64,000 bases of DNA from Branchiostoma lanceolatum. Its lineage: Eukaryota > Chordata > Leptocardii > Amphioxiformes > Branchiostomatidae. This document shows, piece after piece, positions 43,701 to 53,078 of the stretch. The notes beneath the pieces were generated by a model. The model was not told the DNA's origin. It worked only from the letters and a program-made list of their open reading frames with translations, and made no database searches. Where the stretch lies: contig NC_089740.1 in the NCBI RefSeq assembly GCF_035083965.1, positions 15,536,552-15,600,551 on the forward strand. The letters run 5' to 3'. The position numbers and the translations under genes are program-made. Positions within the stretch are counted from its first letter, which is position 1, and every line of letters begins with the position of its first letter.

Positions 43701-45584
43701 TAATTTCATTCATTTATTCATCAATTCATTCCCTCCCCCAGTTTCCCTGGCGTGCGGATATTCTGCATGTACAGCGGAGTGGCAGTCCTGTTCGCCTACC
43801 TGTTCCAGATCAACTTCTTCGGCGCGTGTCTAATCTACGACGGGATCCGCGAGCACCAGCACCGGCACTTCCTCACCTGCCTGCGGGTCCCCCCGCCGAC
43901 CAAGGCCGACCAGCCCGCCTGCTGCCCACGGTCCTGCCGTACCGGCGACGCTTCGGTAGACCTGCGGGTCCCCACGCCGACCAAGGCCGACCAGCCTGGC
44001 TGCGGCTCACGGTCCTGTTGTACCGGCGACGCTTCGGCAGGCCTGCGGGTCCCCACGCCGACCAAGGCCGACCACCCCACCTGCTGCCCACGGTCCTGTT
44101 GTACCGGCGACGCTTCGGCAGGCCTGCGGGTCCACACGCCGATCAAGGCCGACCAGCCTGGCTGCCACCCGCGGTCCTGCTGTACAGGCGACGCTTCGGA
44201 CCAAGACGGGGAGGACCACAACGACCACCTCCTTATGCTGTTCTTTAAGAACTACTACGGCCCCTTCATGACTCAGAAGTGGGTGAAAGTGGCAGTGACT
44301 GCGATGTTTTTCGGGTATATCGGGGTGGGGGTCTGGGGGTGCACACGACTGAGGGAGGGGGTCCCCCTAAGTAAACTGGCAGAGGACGGGTCTTACGTGG
44401 CCCGCTTTCTCGACCAGGACGATCGGTACTTCAGCGAGTATGACGTCAGGGTGGGCGTCATGGTAACGGAGAGGGTGGACTATTGGGACCCGGATGTACA
44501 GGATCAGTTGGAAGCAATGTTAGCTGATTTTGAAGACACGGACTTTACATACGGTAAAAACGAGTCGGAATCGTGGCTTCGCGTATATCATAAATTCGCG
44601 GAGCAAATTCCTGGCCTAAACCTGACCGATAAAACGTCTTTCATGACAGGACTTAAAGACATATTTCTTAAGACACCGGGTTTAGTTAGATATTCTTACG
44701 ACCTTCAGTTCAGCGAAGACGGTGGCGAAATCCTCGCGAGCCGATTCTTCGTGCAGACCAAACAAATCGACGACACTATCAGAGAGAAGCACATGATGCT
44801 CAAAATGAGAGGCGTTGCCAAAAACGCACCTGTCCGAACCACGGTGTACCACCCGGCTTTCGTATACTATGACCAGTACACAGCCATCCTACCCAACACG
44901 CTGCAAAACTTAGGCATCGCCACAGTGGCCATGTTGGTGGTATCCCTCATACTCATGCCACACCCTGTGCATGCGGTCTGGGTGACTCTCGCGATAGCTT
45001 CCATCTGTTTGGGTGTTGTAGGTTTCATGACACTTTGGGGAATCAATCTAGACAGCATTTCCATGATCAGCCTTATCATGTGTATCGGGTTCTCAGTAGA
45101 CTTTTCGGCCCACTTTATTTACTCCTTTGTGTCTGCAGAAGAAAGCGCGCGGGACGCCAAAGCCGTGCACGCGCTGTACAGCTTAGGGGTACCCATTCTC
45201 CAGGGGTCGATCTCAACAGTTCTTGGAGTGGCCGCGTTAAGCACGGCGCCGTCGTACGGCTTCAGAACATTCTTCAAGACGGTGTTCTTAGTCGTGGTGT
45301 TCGGTCTCCTTCACGGGATCGTGTTCCTTCCGGTCATGCTGTCCTGTCTTGGGACGAAACTTAAGATGTGTGGCGTCTTATATTGCACGTCAGGTGATAA
45401 GATACACCGCGTTGCACCAGCGAAAAGTACGACAGATCTGCCGGAGATTTGTAGAGAAAGAGAAGCTCCTAGTTTTACTCTCAGTCTCACTCCCGTAGAG
45501 GGGACAACTAACCCGGCGTACGAGCACGAGATACCGAGGGAAAGGGGAGCGTCTCCTTTTCCTATCATCCTCATGCCAGACTAG
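37600..45584 (+). CDS. Patched-domain (RND / sterol-sensing) membrane protein, PTCHD-like, complete
   Basis: Five coding exons (37600-37741, 38150-38817, 39212-39398, 43176-43341, 43742-45584) join in frame to 3006 bases, about 1001 residues plus stop. The family layout is clear: TM1 near residue 30, a large extracellular domain (exon 2), then TM2-TM6 forming a sterol-sensing domain with the RND motif GVGVDNMFLL in TM4. A second extracellular domain and TM8-12 follow in exon 5, with the matching motif IGFSVDFSAHFIYSF. Patched-related proteins use these GxxxD sites in proton- or ion-coupled lipid transport; substrate and partners are unknown. The start has two adjacent ATGs; an acceptor at 37584/37585 puts the 5' UTR in an upstream exon not identified. 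Unusual points are the four-unit in-frame repeat after TM6 and an intron 3 built from exon-edge copies. PTCHD3-type and nematode PTR proteins are close alternatives within the family. Confidence 0.92.
37745..37940. repeat. Interspersed repeat family R1, copy 3
   Basis: Located in intron 1. It shares GGGTTTGACTTCTTTTTTGG, AAGCAGTGGAAGATGAAGTG and CCCACTTTTT-like words with the copies at 7.4 kb and 16.9 kb. Confidence 0.65.
38150..38817 (+). CDS. PTCHD-like exon 2: first extracellular domain
   Basis: The exon contains LYTPEDGPGK, VRTNFPVND, the DVC and DCVIS cysteines, TSFPNVTVGYPW and the amphipathic EIAEMATRAVPN region before TM2. It starts after TTTTAG and ends at ACG/GTCAGT in phase 0. Two N-glycosylation sites (NVT and NDS) agree with an extracellular location. 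Confidence 0.9.
39212..39398 (+). CDS. PTCHD-like exon 3: TM2-TM3 of the sterol-sensing domain
   Basis: VSMLLAFAVLSCVMRD forms TM2, and GMVGVLGAGMAVMATVGLFS with the following residues forms TM3 and leads to the AAMPFLIIG segment. The exon ends ATC ATA G before GTCAGT (phase 1). Its last 50 bases and the donor are copied eight times downstream. Missing the true donor would add Gly-Gln-Trp-Leu and then a stop. Confidence 0.9.
39399..40440 (+). repeat. Eight extra copies of the exon 3 donor edge
   Basis: The exon end (GTTCAACAACCTGGTGGCCG through CTCATCATAG) plus GTCAGTGG and an intron piece rich in CATAGTTCATATGTCATAGG recurs at about 39512, 39615, 39719, 39877, 39981, 40139, 40250 and 40355, at spacings near 104 or 158 bases. 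Most copies retain an intact GTCAGT donor; the last has GTCAAT. Confidence 0.93.
40555..43175 (+). repeat. Twenty extra copies of the exon 4 acceptor edge
   Basis: A unit of about 133 bases (TTTCCCCTCAG or TTGCCCCCCAG acceptor, the first 90 or so exon bases coding GVGVDNMFLLLAAWRRTSPR, then CTTCGCGTGTTGGTGTTGTT and TGATGGTTGTT words) is repeated 20 times before the true exon. Acceptors fall at about 40561, 40694, 40828, 40961, 41102, 41236, 41369, 41502, 41635, 41774, 41907, 42028, 42161, 42294, 42427, 42561, 42699, 42819, 42941 and 43052. Every copy has a credible 3' splice site. Read from exon 3, each copy runs into TGA at its 34th codon. Confidence 0.95.
43176..43341 (+). CDS. PTCHD-like exon 4: TM4 with GVGVD motif, TM5
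   Basis: It encodes VGVDNMFLLLAAWRRTSPRR, then ETFAEAGVSITITAMTNALA and FAVGAIT. The GxxxD motif of TM4 and the TAMTN segment are signatures of the RND/Patched sterol-sensing domain. It is the only copy of the array that continues past GAGCGGGC into the rest of the exon and a GTAACA donor (phase 2). Confidence 0.92.
43370..43735. other. Intron 4 of the PTCHD-like gene
   Basis: A plain AT-rich intron with a TTTG-rich run before the CCCCCAG acceptor. There are no copies of either exon edge here, in contrast to intron 3. Confidence 0.7.
43742..45584 (+). CDS. PTCHD-like exon 5: TM6, repeat loop, second extracellular domain, TM7-12, stop
   Basis: The exon begins SFPGVRIFCMYSGVAVLFAY (TM5-6), then has the four-unit Cys-rich repeat, KNYYGPFMTQKW leading to TM7, and an extracellular domain with YFSEYDVRVGVMV. 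The TM8-12 bundle follows, with SMISLIMCIGFSVDFSAHFI and GSISTVLGVAALSTAPSYGF. The cytoplasmic tail ends at TAG 45582-45584. Order and motifs agree with Patched-related proteins. Confidence 0.92.
43881..44204 (+). repeat. In-frame 81-base coding repeat, four units (27 residues each)
   Basis: Each unit encodes a variant of LRVPTPTKADQPGC followed by RSCCTGDASAG. Four units keep frame exactly. They lie just after TM6, in the segment that is normally the cytoplasmic loop between the two halves of Patched-like proteins. The loop gains about a dozen cysteines. Confidence 0.93.
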
Positions 45585-47770
45585 GATCTCTAGATATACA
45601 TACCAAATGGATCCAAACTTATGTCGCTTCTTCTCAAACCGATGGTCTATCTACCACCAGAAAAGCATCACCGTGATATTATATTGTAGGTAAAGATGGT
45701 CACGGTATTCAAAGGATGCAAAGTGTAAATCAAAGATAGTGGTGAGAAAGTTAAAGTGTAAAAACGAATAATGGGGGAAATTCAAAGAACCGAAAAAGTC
45801 ACACAAATACACTAATTCCTTAGATTATTACTATTTTCATAAAGTGTTTTAGCTTATACTACCGGAACCGGAAACTGTCTGGTTATTGCAATTGCTGCTA
45901 CAGATTTAAGTGCTTTACATTTACAATAGCTTCAGAATAACTATATTTTCTCACTGTTGGGGACTGTAAGTGTTTAAACACTGGTCTATGATCTTACTGT
46001 AGTATGATTGCAGACAGCAAGCCCCCCTCCCCCTTATGACCTTGAAAGTTAGTCATGATAAATGTTACCTCTGATTCCGAGGAATCTCTGCCATTGCCAG
46101 TAGCAGACCGAGGTCGTTTGGCATTTTCCTCAGCTGCCGTTGTTCTGCTTCTGGCCCAGAGATGCACTCATCTACTGCACGATCGATCCGAGTCTATCAT
46201 GTCGGCCATGTTGTTCTAACGTGGTTACCGGGAGCATGGAAACTTCCCATTTATGCAAATTTTACTATGACGCCATTCATACTTACATCACTTGCTGCAA
46301 AAACAGTCCGAACTTCCCGACATTTTTCACTTAAATATTTCTCTTAACTCTTCGTTGGGCCGATTGTTTTGCTTCTGAATGAATGAAGCTTAAAACTGAA
46401 CGGCCTCTCGTACAGCGCCACACTGCGACTTTTGCCGACATTGCAGATACCGCGTAGTGTTTTCGAATACACACCCTCCCCATATTGAGAATGGTCTTGA
46501 CTTCATGTCAAAAGGGAAGTTTTCTTGAAAGCAAGCTAATAAGTTTTGTCACTGGAGGCATTTGTCTTCTTGTATGCTAGCCAAATGTTGTTAAAATGTT
46601 ATTCATGTAAATGTACATGTACTGAGTACTGTTGCAAGGTGCCATAGAGAATAGAACTGAGGACTGTGACACAAGATTGGTTAAGTCTAGTATGCAATGC
46701 AATAGAGATCATTAGAATAACTGCTCAAAAAGAAGATAAAAGAAATACTCAAGGACAATCTCTTATATTGCACTTACAGAATGATACTTTCTTAATGCTG
46801 CGGTCACATTTCCAAACCGGGGCCCGACCGGGCTGTTTGCGGGAACAGAAAATAAAAGTGTATGTAAAGAAATATTTACAAATTATGCTCATGATGGATA
46901 TATCTATGTTTGTGTGATTTGTTGTCTTTTATGTCATACTTTTCGTTCCCGAAAACTACCTGGCCGGGCCCCGGTTTGGAAATGTGACCGTAGCATAAGA
47001 CATGTTTCCCCTTGTCGTTTCAACCACCCTTGTGTATATAAGATAAAGTAAAGAATTATTGTGTTATTTCTCAAAGCTTCTATTGTAAATAATGTCCTGT
47101 TTCTCTGTTATGTTATATGCCTTGTAATTCTAAAATTGCAACGTTTTTCCCCTCACAGAATCACAATTCAGAATGTGTCAATATTGTGTAACAATAGAAA
47201 ACAAAAGCAACAAAAAATGCAATCGTCAAATATATATAGAGCAAGAGTAGTGTGTGATGTTCCCATGAGTATCTACCGATTATTTCTTATTCATTGTCTA
47301 AACGCACAAAAATGAGTCAATGAAGACATTGTCAAGCACTTGTTATGATAGGTACAGTATCATTAACCTGCATTAACATTGATCCGCCGGTCTACATAAA
47401 TCCGCCACATTGAAAAACAGTGGGTTTGAGAGATCTCTAGTGCAGCACCCCCCGGTATGCACAGTTTATAGATATACGGGAGTGCATCATACTGGGGGAC
47501 GTTGGGTTGGAGATCTGTTTGGATGTATCTTTTCAGGGTGGCGTAATGATATACCCTGGTGGAATTATGTTAGTAGATGTTAACTTTTCTATAGATCTGT
47601 GTGATTGATTACTGCAGTTCGACATCTTTCTCTCGTTTTTGATCTATGCAAGTTCTGTTGTACAGCATTCACCCTCCTTTTCCCATGTGACTGTGCGTCT
47701 TTATGACAAACTTTGTAAAAATTGTTTTTGTCTACTTTTGAAAGGACAATAAAAGAGTTGATGAGTTTAA
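45585..47770 (+). other. Probable 3' UTR of the PTCHD-like gene, with a MITE
   Basis: No ORF of interest. A good polyadenylation signal AATAAA at 47748-47753 is followed by a GT-rich stretch (TCTTGTTGTGTCTC), which would give a 3' UTR of about 2.2 kb. An earlier AATAAA lies inside the MITE at about 46850. The true end is uncertain. Confidence 0.45.
46795..46996. mobile_element. MITE family M1, copy 1
   Basis: The ends are long near-perfect inverted repeats. The left end has GGTCACATTTCCAAACCGGG followed by GCCCGACCGGG, and the right end mirrors it with CCGGTTTGGAAATGTGACC. Length is about 202 bases, with no ORF. A second copy is at 51302-51485. Confidence 0.8.
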
Positions 47771-49350
47771 CATGAAATGTCTTGTTGTGTCTCAATAAAT
47801 GGAATGGAAAATATATGCACCTATAATTTAGTATTTCCGTCGCAGTATCTTATATCTAAACACTCTTTTATGTATTTCTTCTGAACACCTTCAAGTCAAA
47901 ACTGGACAACCACTGGAGGGGACTGGAGTACTCGCCCAGCCCAACATAAACTCTAATCACAAACTCTGAACTCTTAGCTTAAGACGCGGATCTTATAGGC
48001 AATATGCCTCCTATCCGAACACTATGTTATGTTATGTTATGTTATGTTAAATATGATTAAACATACCTATTGTATACAATGCGTTAAGTTCTTTTGAGCA
48101 AGCAGAAAGAAATATGACCAGCTTTGGGCATTTATCATATTATGACCAATCCAAGATTAAGTGACGTTCCATTTCCAATCATATGTAAAACACGTATATA
48201 ATGATCAAGAGTCAAACCCTATGTGGCGTCGGGTAGATTCTTATAGCTTGAATTATGAATGGCGCTTTTTAAAGTCCATTCATAAAATATACATCTGTTC
48301 TATCCCCATTGTCCGTCGCGATGTACGGGCCATTAGACCACTTACGGTCCGTTAAACTACAACAAAGGGCACTTAGGCCGCTCCAAAACAGTACAGGGTT
48401 CGTAGGTGTGTTTTAGGAAAATGTAATATGTTTCCATACTTATCGGATTTCATAGCGTTAGGTAGCCTCAAACTGAGGCTCATGTTTATCAACACAGAAA
48501 GAAAGAAACAGAGACAGAAAGAGAAAGATAGAGACAGAAAGAGAAAGATAGAGAGTCAGAGAGACAAAGACAAAAAAGTGACCAAGAGAAACAGAGAGTA
48601 AGAGAGAGAGAGAGAAACAGAGACAGATAGACAGAGAGGAAGAGAGACAAAGACAGAGAGAGACAGAGTGACGGAGAGAGAGAGACAGAGAGAGAGATTT
48701 GGAGAGATGCATATGCATTGTTTGAGAACTAGATGTGGGCTAGAATGAAGTTCTGAACGGGAACTATGCGGCTACAGCGTCCTAACTATTAACACAGAAA
48801 GAAAGAGAGAGATAGATAGAGGAAGAGAGACAAAGACAAAAGAGACAAAGAGGTACTGAGATAGTGAGATAGAGAAAGATGGAGACAGAGAGAAAGACAA
48901 AGAGAAAGAGAGTGAGAAAGAGATAGAGACAGAGAGAAAGAGAGACAAAGACAGAGAGAGAGACACAGAGAGAGAGACACAGAGAGAGACAGATATAGAG
49001 AGATGCATATGCATTGTTGGGGAACTGGTTGTGGTCTCGAATGACGTTCTAAACGGGAACTATATGTATGTGGCTACAACGTCCTTTCTAAAGATGTGGC
49101 GTGAGGTGTGCACGGTTGACTTGAGGCTGTCCACTACTACTTGCCCTTTGTTATTACCTTATTGTACATGTATTGTAGTCTATTTAGACCTCATTGTATG
49201 ACCATAGCATCTACATAGGTTCTCCATAGTGAGAATCATATCAGAAAATACAAACCTTGTGGATGTGAAACAACGTTTTCTACGAATTTGCCCGTTACTT
49301 CCTTAAAGTACGCCCGGGAGGATCCACTTAGAACCCGTCATGATCACCTG
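47771..49350. repeat. Intergenic region with duplicated (GA)n-rich blocks
   Basis: Two purine-rich blocks (48490-48700 and 48795-49000) share flanks (AACACAGAAAGAAAGA on the left, GAGAGATGCATATGCATTG on the right, then GAACGGGAACTAT and GCTACAnCGTCCT), so the region is a direct duplication with a period of about 300 bases. A (TTATG)n run lies at about 48025. No gene seen. Confidence 0.75.
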
Positions 49351-49359
49351 TTTATCTTC

Positions 49360-49435
49360 AGATGACACCAGGTGAGACAGGTACAGGAAGGACAGGTAAA
49401 GGTACAGGTGCTACAGGTACAGGGACAGGTAGGAT
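49360..49435 (+). repeat. Cluster of CAGGT donor-like words
   Basis: After a TCTTCAG at 49353-49360 the sequence holds at least seven CAGGT words in about 60 bases (CAGGTGAG, CAGGTACAG, CAGGTAAAG and others). It may be a short 5' UTR exon of the EF-hand gene with a repeated donor edge. No coding sense is apparent. Confidence 0.4.
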
Positions 49436-50097
49436 GGTTACTTCTATTTTCTACATTTTGTCATCAGTATTGCTTGAAACATGAACTTACCGTATGCATG
49501 GTCAGGAAATATGATAGCTGTTATTAGCGCTAGTCAAAAAGGAAAGTGTTGTTTTGGGAGGCTGAGTTGTTCTTAGCTTGATTTCATCGTCCAGTCGAGC
49601 AGAAAAACACCTGTGGCCGGCAGCCGTTTGCAGCATCATAAGCAGTGGTTGTTCTGTCTTTTAGGCTTAAGCCTTCAGAATTTCTATTCTCCTGACTTAA
49701 AGAGACCCGCGTCTTGATTTGAGCCAAGTCTTCACACGTCTTAGGAGGATGAGATCCTTACTGTTGGGTGACGTAAGTCTGATGTTTGGCCCTTAAGGAT
49801 GGAAATTCCGCTTGTGGTACGTCTTGAATTTGTGTTTTTCACGGAGGAACTTGAACGTGTGCTAGTCAGGGGAAAGAGTCTTGGGTCTGGCGTTTCTTTA
49901 CTTTACTTGTCAATGAGAAGAAACTGTGATCGCTTGCTATGATGCTGCATTTAGTTTACTGTAGACAGTCTAAGGAAAAATACACAGCACGTCCCCTTTT
50001 AGTAGATCTAAGATGACGTCAGTCTTTTAAAACGTATAACGTATGATTTTTAACTCTGAATTTTCTTGTATTCAGACCAGCTATACCGAGAAACATC

Positions 50098-51679
50098 ATG
50101 GCTTCTAGTACGGCAAGTAACGCATTGTTTCTTGAGCATTACATCAGTTTTCTCTTAGTTCCCAGAGCATATCATCCATATCATAGAATCAACATGGCTG
50201 TTAATTTATTCATTACCTTCGCTAAGAAGATTATGTTTTGGGTGGTGTGTGTATATTTGTATGTATGTGTGTGTGTGCGTGTGGATAAACAGCATAACTT
50301 GAGAAGGCCTGGGTGGGTTGTCTTGATATTTAGTATGTGAGTAGGTCTTGATGAGACCTGGAAATGATCAGATTATTGGCCACATAGCTAGTGGTTCGTT
50401 ACAGTATTGCAGTGTAACATCTGGGTTTTTCAATCTCGTGTTCTGGTTTATTTATTTAGTCATAATCCTTAAGGATACCTTGTGGACCTGGGAAACCTTT
50501 GTCTCCCTCAGGACGCCCATTTAGACCAGGAGTGTGAAAAGATCCTGTCGGACAAGGACCTGTTTAACGACTACGTGGCGCGGATGAACCACTGGATGCG
50601 TCAGAACAACGGCAGGGTCATCGACCTCTTCCGCCAGTTCGACAAGAACGGAGACAGCGTCGTGTCCTACCAGGAGTTCAAGGAAGGTCAGTGGGGAGAG
50701 AGGGAATGGGAGAGGGAGAGAGGGAGAGAGATGGAGGAGAGAGAGATGGAGAGAGAGAGGGAGAAAGAGAGAGGGGAGAGAGAGATGGAGAGAGGGGGAG
50801 ATGGAGAGAGAGAGAGGGGAGAAAGGGGGCGAGAGAAAGGGAGAGAATGAGAGAGAGGGAGGGTTGAACGAAGGAGAGAGGGAGAGAGGGGGAGGGAGAG
50901 AATGAGATAGAAGGGAGCATTGAACGAATGAGAGGGAGAAATTGAGAGAATGAGAGAGAGGGAGGATTGAACGAATGAGAGAGAGTGAGAGAGAAAGGGA
51001 GAGAGAGAAAATGAGGATGAGAGAGGGGAATAGAGTTTGGTGGAAGAAAAGATTGATTTGGCTTGGCTTGGCGCCCCCTGCAGTCTCGAGACAACTCGCC
51101 AGGTGTCGCTAACGAAAGTGTCTCCCTGTTGTAGGAATGCAGCGGCTGGGCGCCCCCTGTAGTCTCGCAGAGCTACATCTCCTGGCCAAGCTGCTCGACA
51201 CGGACAACAGCCGCACCATCGACTACATGGAGTTCTCCAGGGGGCTACGCTACATGAGGTGAGTCGCTAGGGGGCGATGGTGGACGGCCAGGATTGTGTC
51301 ACGTCGGGGTCACATTTCCAAACCGGGGTCTGGGCTGTTTGCGGAAACGAAAAATAAAAGTGTCTATGAAGAAAATTTCACCAATCATGTTGACGACTAG
51401 TTTGCTTATGTTTTGTCGTCTTTTGTATCATGCTTTTTGTTCCAGCAAACTGCCCGGTCGGGCCCCGGTTCCGAAATGGGACGCTTGTGTAAGGGTGGGG
51501 TTCAGGGAATGATGGCGACATGTTGCAAGTTGCTGCTGCTGATTCCTCTTTTAATTTGAATATCTTCTGAACACTGAAAATGGCCAGCTGTTTCTTAAAG
51601 TTACAAGAATGCATGCAAACGATCTTGGAATTGCACTCATTTGCCTGGTATCTTTTGTTCTTCTTGCAGGAAGATCTAA
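50098..51679 (+). CDS. Small protein with two EF-hands
   Basis: Supported exons are 50512-50686, 51135-51258 and 51670-51679, which join in frame and end at RKI-stop. The first EF loop is DKNGDSVVSYQE and the second DTDNSRTIDYME. Both have acidic residues at positions 1, 3 or 5 and Glu at 12, so calcium binding is likely. Residues before the first loop (NHWMRQNNGRVIDLFRQF) form its entering helix. The likely first coding exon is 50076-50112, with ATG at 50098 (MASST) and a GC-type donor (GCAAGT), giving a protein of about 107 residues. Further upstream exons cannot be excluded. Calcium-sensor function is inferred from the fold; I do not recognise the orthologue. Confidence 0.75.
50512..50686 (+). 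CDS. EF-hand gene exon with first EF loop
   Basis: The exon lies between CCCTCAG and GTCAGT (phase 0 in, phase 1 out). It encodes DAHLDQECEKILSDKDLFND through FDKNGDSVVSYQEFKEG. A purine-rich microsatellite starts immediately after the donor. Confidence 0.85.
50690..51020. repeat. (GA)n-rich repeat in EF-hand gene intron
   Basis: A GAGAGA tract of about 330 bases with scattered ATGGAG and GAATGAGAG units. Reading frames here are low-complexity Glu/Arg or Ser/Leu artefacts. Confidence 0.93.
51060..51105 (+). repeat. Partial copy of an EF-hand exon upstream of its acceptor
   Basis: GGCGCCCCCTGCAGTCTCG (about 51070) matches the exon interior GGCGCCCCCTGTAGTCTCG (about 51152), about 82 bases apart in the same orientation. 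It is one more acceptor-side duplication of an exon edge. Confidence 0.7.
51135..51258 (+). CDS. EF-hand gene exon with second EF loop
   Basis: The exon follows TTGTAG and ends ATG AG before GTGAGT. It encodes GMQRLGAPCSLAELHLLAKL and then LDTDNSRTIDYMEFSRGLRY. The last exon adds RKI and TAA (51677-51679). Confidence 0.85.
51302..51485. mobile_element. MITE family M1, copy 2
   Basis: The left end GGTCACATTTCCAAACCGGG and the right end with GGTCGGGCCCCGGTTCCGAA match the 46.8 kb element. The interior words (AAAATAAAAGTGT, TGTCGTCTTTTGTATCATGC) also match. It lies in the last intron of the EF-hand gene. Confidence 0.8.
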
Positions 51680-52256
51680 GTAAGACGCGGCGCCGAAAGC
51701 CTCGTACAGCTAATAGTGGGTACTACAAGGCATTATCACACTGACTCTGGAAGATGTGAAAGAAGGAAAAAACAGGATCGTCCAAATGGCCTGTGAAAAA
51801 TCATTGTATGGCCAGTAACAACATGAATGATAGAAAATTTAAGTGACGAGTTTCATGACGTACGGGTGTTGAGTGTGAGTTCGGGTGAAACGTATACTAG
51901 GCAGAAATATTTACGCCTGTGCATGTTGATTGTTTATTACTGACGCCAAGAAAAATGCACGTACTCTTGGATATGATGAAATGCAACGTGTTTGTTGTCT
52001 TTTATTAATCAAATCGTTTGGAAATGATTCCATATCGATATGACCGCATGTTTGACTAGATTTGATACAAGAGTATATACATGTTGTAACATCACAAGCC
52101 TTCATATTGAAATGTCATTCTTGTTTGTATGGCGTATTTGTACGTATATGTTGCTGTGGCATAATATACAATCTCGTGGTATGCCGTTTATATAGACCTT
52201 ATAACTGTATCAGTGAACGGTACATGGCGTGGCTAACATGGCTAACAATGCGCTGA

Positions 52257-52262
52257 AATAAA
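52257..52262 (+). promoter_or_regulatory. Polyadenylation signal, EF-hand gene
   Basis: AATAAA lies about 580 bases after the stop codon, in AT-rich sequence. The convergent TRIM gene has its own signal about 100 bases further on, so the two transcripts end close together. Confidence 0.55.
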
Positions 52263-52362
52263 TAGTTAAACATGGATATCTGTATGAATGTGTCTCCAAA
52301 TTTTTGTACTCCTGACTGTCCCATATAATCAAACACAAGCTATAAGTAAGCTATATTTATCA

Positions 52363-52368
52363 TTTATT
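52363..52368 (-). promoter_or_regulatory. Polyadenylation signal, TRIM gene
   Basis: AATAAA on the minus strand, about 200 bases beyond the TRIM stop codon at 52569. Confidence 0.55.
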
Positions 52369-52568
52369 ATATTTTTTTTCTATTTAAGCTAAGGTACCCT
52401 TTTTAAAAGGTAGGTACGATATTTTGAAAAAAAGAATGCCTTAGTTATGGCACAGCTTTAAAGGATAGATAGGAGGATTTAAAAAAAAAACTCATCCCAA
52501 AAGATTAAGAGAAAAAAATCATACCTGTAAGGTTTCTTTCCGCAATTCCCTCTTTCCAAACATATAAA

Positions 52569-53078
52569 CTAATAGAAGTAGAAAAAAACTATCAAAACTT
52601 TGAACTTTGACCCTATGGACTCCCAGTAGGCAGAGAAGCTTGAAGCGCCCCCTTCCTGTTCATCGCCGTACTGCAGGTAATCACTAACACTGACCGGCGC
52701 GAACAACATTGCGCAGACAAGAATCACAACACTCATGACGACCGCCCAAAACGCGGGTCTCTTCAGAAGCCGCAGCGTAGCGGTACCGAGTCTCTGTACA
52801 CGGCTGTCCTTTCTGCGTGCGCCTGCGCAATGTGGCCGGTTGTTGTTGTTGCTAGGAGGAACGTCCTTGATCACAGAGAGCTGCCCGACCTTGACCTTGG
52901 CGGAGATGACCTTGGAAGACGTGAAGCTGAAGTTGGGGAGGGGGCAGGAGTAGACGGTGTCCATCTTGATCGCGGCGAGTTTGTGTTTGGAGTCGAGGAT
53001 GTCGGAAGGGTCGTCTGCAGAGGTCGCGGCCTCGGCTCGGTTCAAGGTCAACATCAAACCGCCCAGGTCCTGCTCAAT
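52569..53078 (-). CDS. TRIM exon 5: C-terminal region with transmembrane segment
   Basis: The exon starts IEQDLGGLMLTLNRAEAATS. It contains a low-complexity PPSNNNNRP stretch and a basic patch (GTATLRLLKR), then the hydrophobic anchor and a short tail ending FYFY-stop. There is no SPRY, NHL or FN3 domain, which fits the TM-anchored TRIM group. Confidence 0.9.
   Translation of the reverse strand: MEQDLGGLMLTLNRAEAATSADDPSDILDSKHKLAAIKMDTVYSCPLPNFSFTSSKVISAKVKVGQLSVIKDVPPSNNNNRPHCAGARRKDSRVQRLGTATLRLLKRPAFWAVVMSVVILVCAMLFAPVSVSDYLQYGDEQEGGASSFSAYWESIGSKFKVLIVFFYFY

Noticed and set aside
48458-51094. Ser-Leu-rich minus-strand frames
   Set aside because: They are antisense of purine-rich repeats with no splice or family support.
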